A stretch of 53,398 nucleotides of DNA, taken from positions 1-53,398 of the forward strand of contig DJOD01000062.1 in the NCBI GenBank assembly GCA_002437115.1. The letters are read 5' to 3'. The notes under the pieces were generated by a model, which ran no database searches, was not told the DNA's origin, and saw only the letters and a list, made by a program, of their open reading frames with translations. This DNA is from Prevotella sp. UBA6447 (GTDB taxonomy: Bacteria; Bacteroidota; Bacteroidia; Bacteroidales; Bacteroidaceae). Positions 51,233-53,398 of the stretch are shown one piece after another; positions within the stretch are counted from its first letter, which is position 1, and every line of letters begins with the position of its first letter. The position numbers and the translations under genes are program-made.

Positions 51233-51270
51233 AAGCCGAGGGCAAAAGCACCTACTTTTGCCCTCGGCTT
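51233..51270 (+). terminator. Terminator of the purF-like gene
   Basis: Perfect 16-bp stem AAGCCGAGGGCAAAAG/CTTTTGCCCTCGGCTT with a 6-base loop, then TCT. Very stable. Confidence 0.9.
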
Positions 51271-51302
51271 TCTAGTTCGTCCTCAACTATAATCATACAC
51301 AC

Positions 51303-53375
51303 ATGCCTATGAAACAATTGATGATGGCCATGGCGCTGATGATGGGCGCAGTGGCGAGCCCGGCGCAGACGCGTTATGACCTTGGGCAGATGCAGACCGA
51401 ACGGCTCGGGCGTGGCGTGGTGGCCTTTCGCAGTGGGCAGAAGGTCATCGTGTCGTGGCGCACGCTGCCCACCGACAAAGCTGGCGAGCCCTTCACTGTC
51501 TACCGCAACGGTGTGCGGCTCAACCGCAAGCCGCTAAGGCAGGGCGGCACCTGCTTCGTGGATGAGGCTCCCTTGGCCCAAGGGGCCACCTATGCCGTGC
51601 GCGGCGGAGGCCACGACGGCACGTTCACACTGTCCGCCAACGCCCCCGACGGCTATCTCCGCATACCCCTCATGCCACCCACCACTGCCGACAGTGTGGC
51701 GTTGTGGCCTCGCCGCAAGCAGCCCCGCTGCCCGGTGCGAGGGGAAAACGGCACCCCGTCTGTGCCGCAAACGTTGCGCAAGGTGCTCGTCACCTATACG
51801 GCCAACGATGCCACAGTGGCCGATGTGGATGGTGACGGCGAGTATGAGATTATCTTGAAATGGGATCCCAGCAACTCACACGACAACTCTCAGGCTGGGA
51901 TGACCTCGCCCGTCTACGTGGACTGCTACCGGTTGGACGGCACACGCCTGTGGCGCATCAACTTGGGACATAACATCCGGGCGGGTGCCCACTACACCCA
52001 AATGCTGGCCTACGACTTCGACGGCGATGGCCGCGCGGAGGTGATGATTAAGACTGCCGATGGCACCGTCGACGGCACGGGGCGCGTCGTGGGCGATGCC
52101 ACGGCCGACTGGCGCAACCGCAAGGTGGGCACCCAGCGGTATGGCCGCGTGATGGACGGACCCGAATACCTGACCGTGTTCAACGGCATGACGGGGGCTG
52201 CCATGAAGACCGTGGATTACGTGCCAGACCGCGGGCCACGCGACTGTTGGGGCGACGACCATGCCAATCGTTCCGAGCGTTACCTTGCCGCCCTGGCTTT
52301 CCTCGACGGGAAGCATCCCTCTGCCGTGTTCTGCCGTGGCTATTACACGCGCACCACGTTGGCTGCCTGGCGATGGGATGGCACCGACTTGCGGTTGCAG
52401 TGGTATTTCGATACCGAGCCGCAGCCCCAACAGGTGGCACTGGCGGACAGCCTCGGACTGACCAACCATGCGCGCCCCGAAGATGGTGGGCAGGGCAACC
52501 ATAACTTGCGCGTAGCCGATGTTGATGGCGACGGCAAGGACGAGATAACCTATGGCGCGCTCTGTGTCGACCATGATGGCAGCACCCTCTACAACACCCA
52601 CTTCGGTCACGGCGATGCCTTGCACCTGGTGGCGGTTCCGAAAACCAATCGTCTCTATATCTGGGACGTGCATGAGAACCGGCGTGACGGTTCGGAGCTG
52701 CGCGACGCGGCAACCGGGCGCGTGGTAATGCAGCGCAAGGCCAACTTCGACGTGGGTCGTGGCATGGCCGCCGACATCGACTCTACCCATTACGGCCCGG
52801 AGGTGTGGAGCGCCAATGTGCCCCTGACATCACCCTTCGACAGTCGTTATGCGAAGCATGGCAATGGCTCGCTCAGTGGCGACGAGCTGGCGCAGGAAGA
52901 AGACTACAGCGACGTCCGTCGCGCCAAGACGCGCCTGTCGTGCAATTTTTCCATCTGGTGGGACGGTGGGCTGACCCGCCAACTGCTCGACCATGAGACC
53001 GTGACGAAGTATAATCCAGTCACACGGTCGATGGATGTGGTGCAGCGGTTTGACGGGCAGTTTAACAATGGCACAAAGTCGAATCCTTGCCTATCGGCCG
53101 ACTTTCTGGGCGACTGGCGCGAGGAGGTGGTTGTGCGCGACGCCAAGAGCACCGAGCTGCGAGTCTACCTCACACCTTACCCCACCTCCCATCGGGTGGC
53201 CTGCCTCATGAGCGACGTGCCCTACCGCGAGAGCGTGGCTGCTGAGAACGTGGGCTACAACCAGCCCCCCGAGCTGGGCTATTATCTCGGGCCAGATGCT
53301 CGTTGCCCCCAACACTCGCAGGAGGCGAAAGCCCGAAGGAAGGAGACGCGTAACCCGTTGGAAACCAACGGATAA
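51303..53375 (+). CDS. Rhamnogalacturonan lyase-like protein (PL11 type)
   Basis: The protein is 690 residues with a signal peptide (MKQLMMAMALMMGAVASPAQ); ATG 51303 and ATG 51309 are both possible. An N-terminal sandwich (about 25-120, ERLGRGVVAF, SWRTLPTDKAGEPFTVYRNG) leads to an eight-bladed-propeller-type body. It has many Ca-binding-like DVDGDGEYEIILKWD, DFDGDGRAEVMIKTADG and DVDGDGKDEITYGA motifs, the usual PL11 pattern. The C-terminal part has NFSIWWDGGLTRQLLDH and DFLGDWREEVVVRD. PL11 enzymes cleave the rhamnogalacturonan I backbone of pectin by beta-elimination. It is not accompanied by SusC/D or other pectin genes within the window. The last 25 residues are basic and unlike the rest. 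Confidence 0.86.
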   Translation: MPMKQLMMAMALMMGAVASPAQTRYDLGQMQTERLGRGVVAFRSGQKVIVSWRTLPTDKAGEPFTVYRNGVRLNRKPLRQGGTCFVDEAPLAQGATYAVRGGGHDGTFTLSANAPDGYLRIPLMPPTTADSVALWPRRKQPRCPVRGENGTPSVPQTLRKVLVTYTANDATVADVDGDGEYEIILKWDPSNSHDNSQAGMTSPVYVDCYRLDGTRLWRINLGHNIRAGAHYTQMLAYDFDGDGRAEVMIKTADGTVDGTGRVVGDATADWRNRKVGTQRYGRVMDGPEYLTVFNGMTGAAMKTVDYVPDRGPRDCWGDDHANRSERYLAALAFLDGKHPSAVFCRGYYTRTTLAAWRWDGTDLRLQWYFDTEPQPQQVALADSLGLTNHARPEDGGQGNHNLRVADVDGDGKDEITYGALCVDHDGSTLYNTHFGHGDALHLVAVPKTNRLYIWDVHENRRDGSELRDAATGRVVMQRKANFDVGRGMAADIDSTHYGPEVWSANVPLTSPFDSRYAKHGNGSLSGDELAQEEDYSDVRRAKTRLSCNFSIWWDGGLTRQLLDHETVTKYNPVTRSMDVVQRFDGQFNNGTKSNPCLSADFLGDWREEVVVRDAKSTELRVYLTPYPTSHRVACLMSDVPYRESVAAENVGYNQPPELGYYLGPDARCPQHSQEAKARRKETRNPLETNG

Positions 53376-53380
53376 GAAAA

Positions 53381-53398
53381 AAATAATAGCTTAAATTC
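53381..53398. repeat. Start of a second copy of the AATTTAAGCT repeat
   Basis: AAATAATAGCTTAAATTC at the extreme right end is the exact reverse complement of 3548-3565. It is truncated by the window edge, so its full extent is unknown. Confidence 0.6.

Overview
The window looks like chromosomal DNA of a Bacteroidales bacterium, most probably Prevotella or a close relative. The evidence is a fused SecDF, the Bacteroidota-type promoter (TTTG, 19-20 bp, TAnnTTTG) before many genes, DUF4271, DUF6242 and PorG-like proteins, a FtsX-type LolC/E permease beside rbfA, and large secreted proteins with C-terminal type IX secretion (T9SS) sorting tails. Coding density is high, most genes lie on the minus strand, and I see no IS element, prophage, CRISPR array or rRNA operon.

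Layout. 1-7.8 kb: secDF, a 579-bp gap holding a MITE-like inverted-repeat element, an endonuclease/phosphatase-family membrane protein overlapping a rhomboid protease, an HU gene with promoter and terminator, a gluconate 5-dehydrogenase-like SDR and a YbjQ protein. 7.9-16 kb: a TonB-dependent-receptor-like barrel, tRNA-Gln(TTG), and one long minus-strand operon metK-DUF4271-hemD-rnpA-yidD-tyrS, whose leader carries a possible SAM-II-like pseudoknot. 16-17 kb: a 780-bp non-coding stretch with a degenerate 22-bp tandem repeat and a perfect 13-bp inverted repeat. 17-24.6 kb: an M16 peptidase, an ABC permease/ATPase pair, and divergently a two-component pair whose response regulator has no AAA+ domain.

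24.7-35 kb is an envelope-biogenesis cluster read on the minus strand: DUF6242 lipoprotein, PorG-like protein, uppS, bamA, three OmpH/Skp-like chaperones, murI, then rbfA and a LolC/E-type permease. Upstream of it is an unassigned small-RNA gene (about 35172-35405) with its own promoter and terminator. 35.7-37.4 kb is pckA.

37.6-46.5 kb is the most unusual region. A 1527-residue GH33 sialidase and a 1176-residue non-enzymatic paralogue share a module of about 980 residues ending in a T9SS-like tail. Between them is a 65-codon gene for a small peptide. The upstream gene has a leader of about 235 nt with two hairpins that both present a GGGGGGAT loop. The rest holds korAB (2-oxoacid:ferredoxin oxidoreductase), a PurF-like protein whose glutaminase site is lost, and a PL11-type rhamnogalacturonan lyase. 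The last 18 bases repeat part of the element near 3.55 kb.

Together the genes join envelope assembly (SecDF, BAM, OmpH, PorG, Lol, UppS, MurI) to secreted glycan-active or adhesive products (sialidase, its paralogue, rhamnogalacturonan lyase), as expected of a host-associated glycan-foraging anaerobe. Family names come from reading the sequences; no database search was run.
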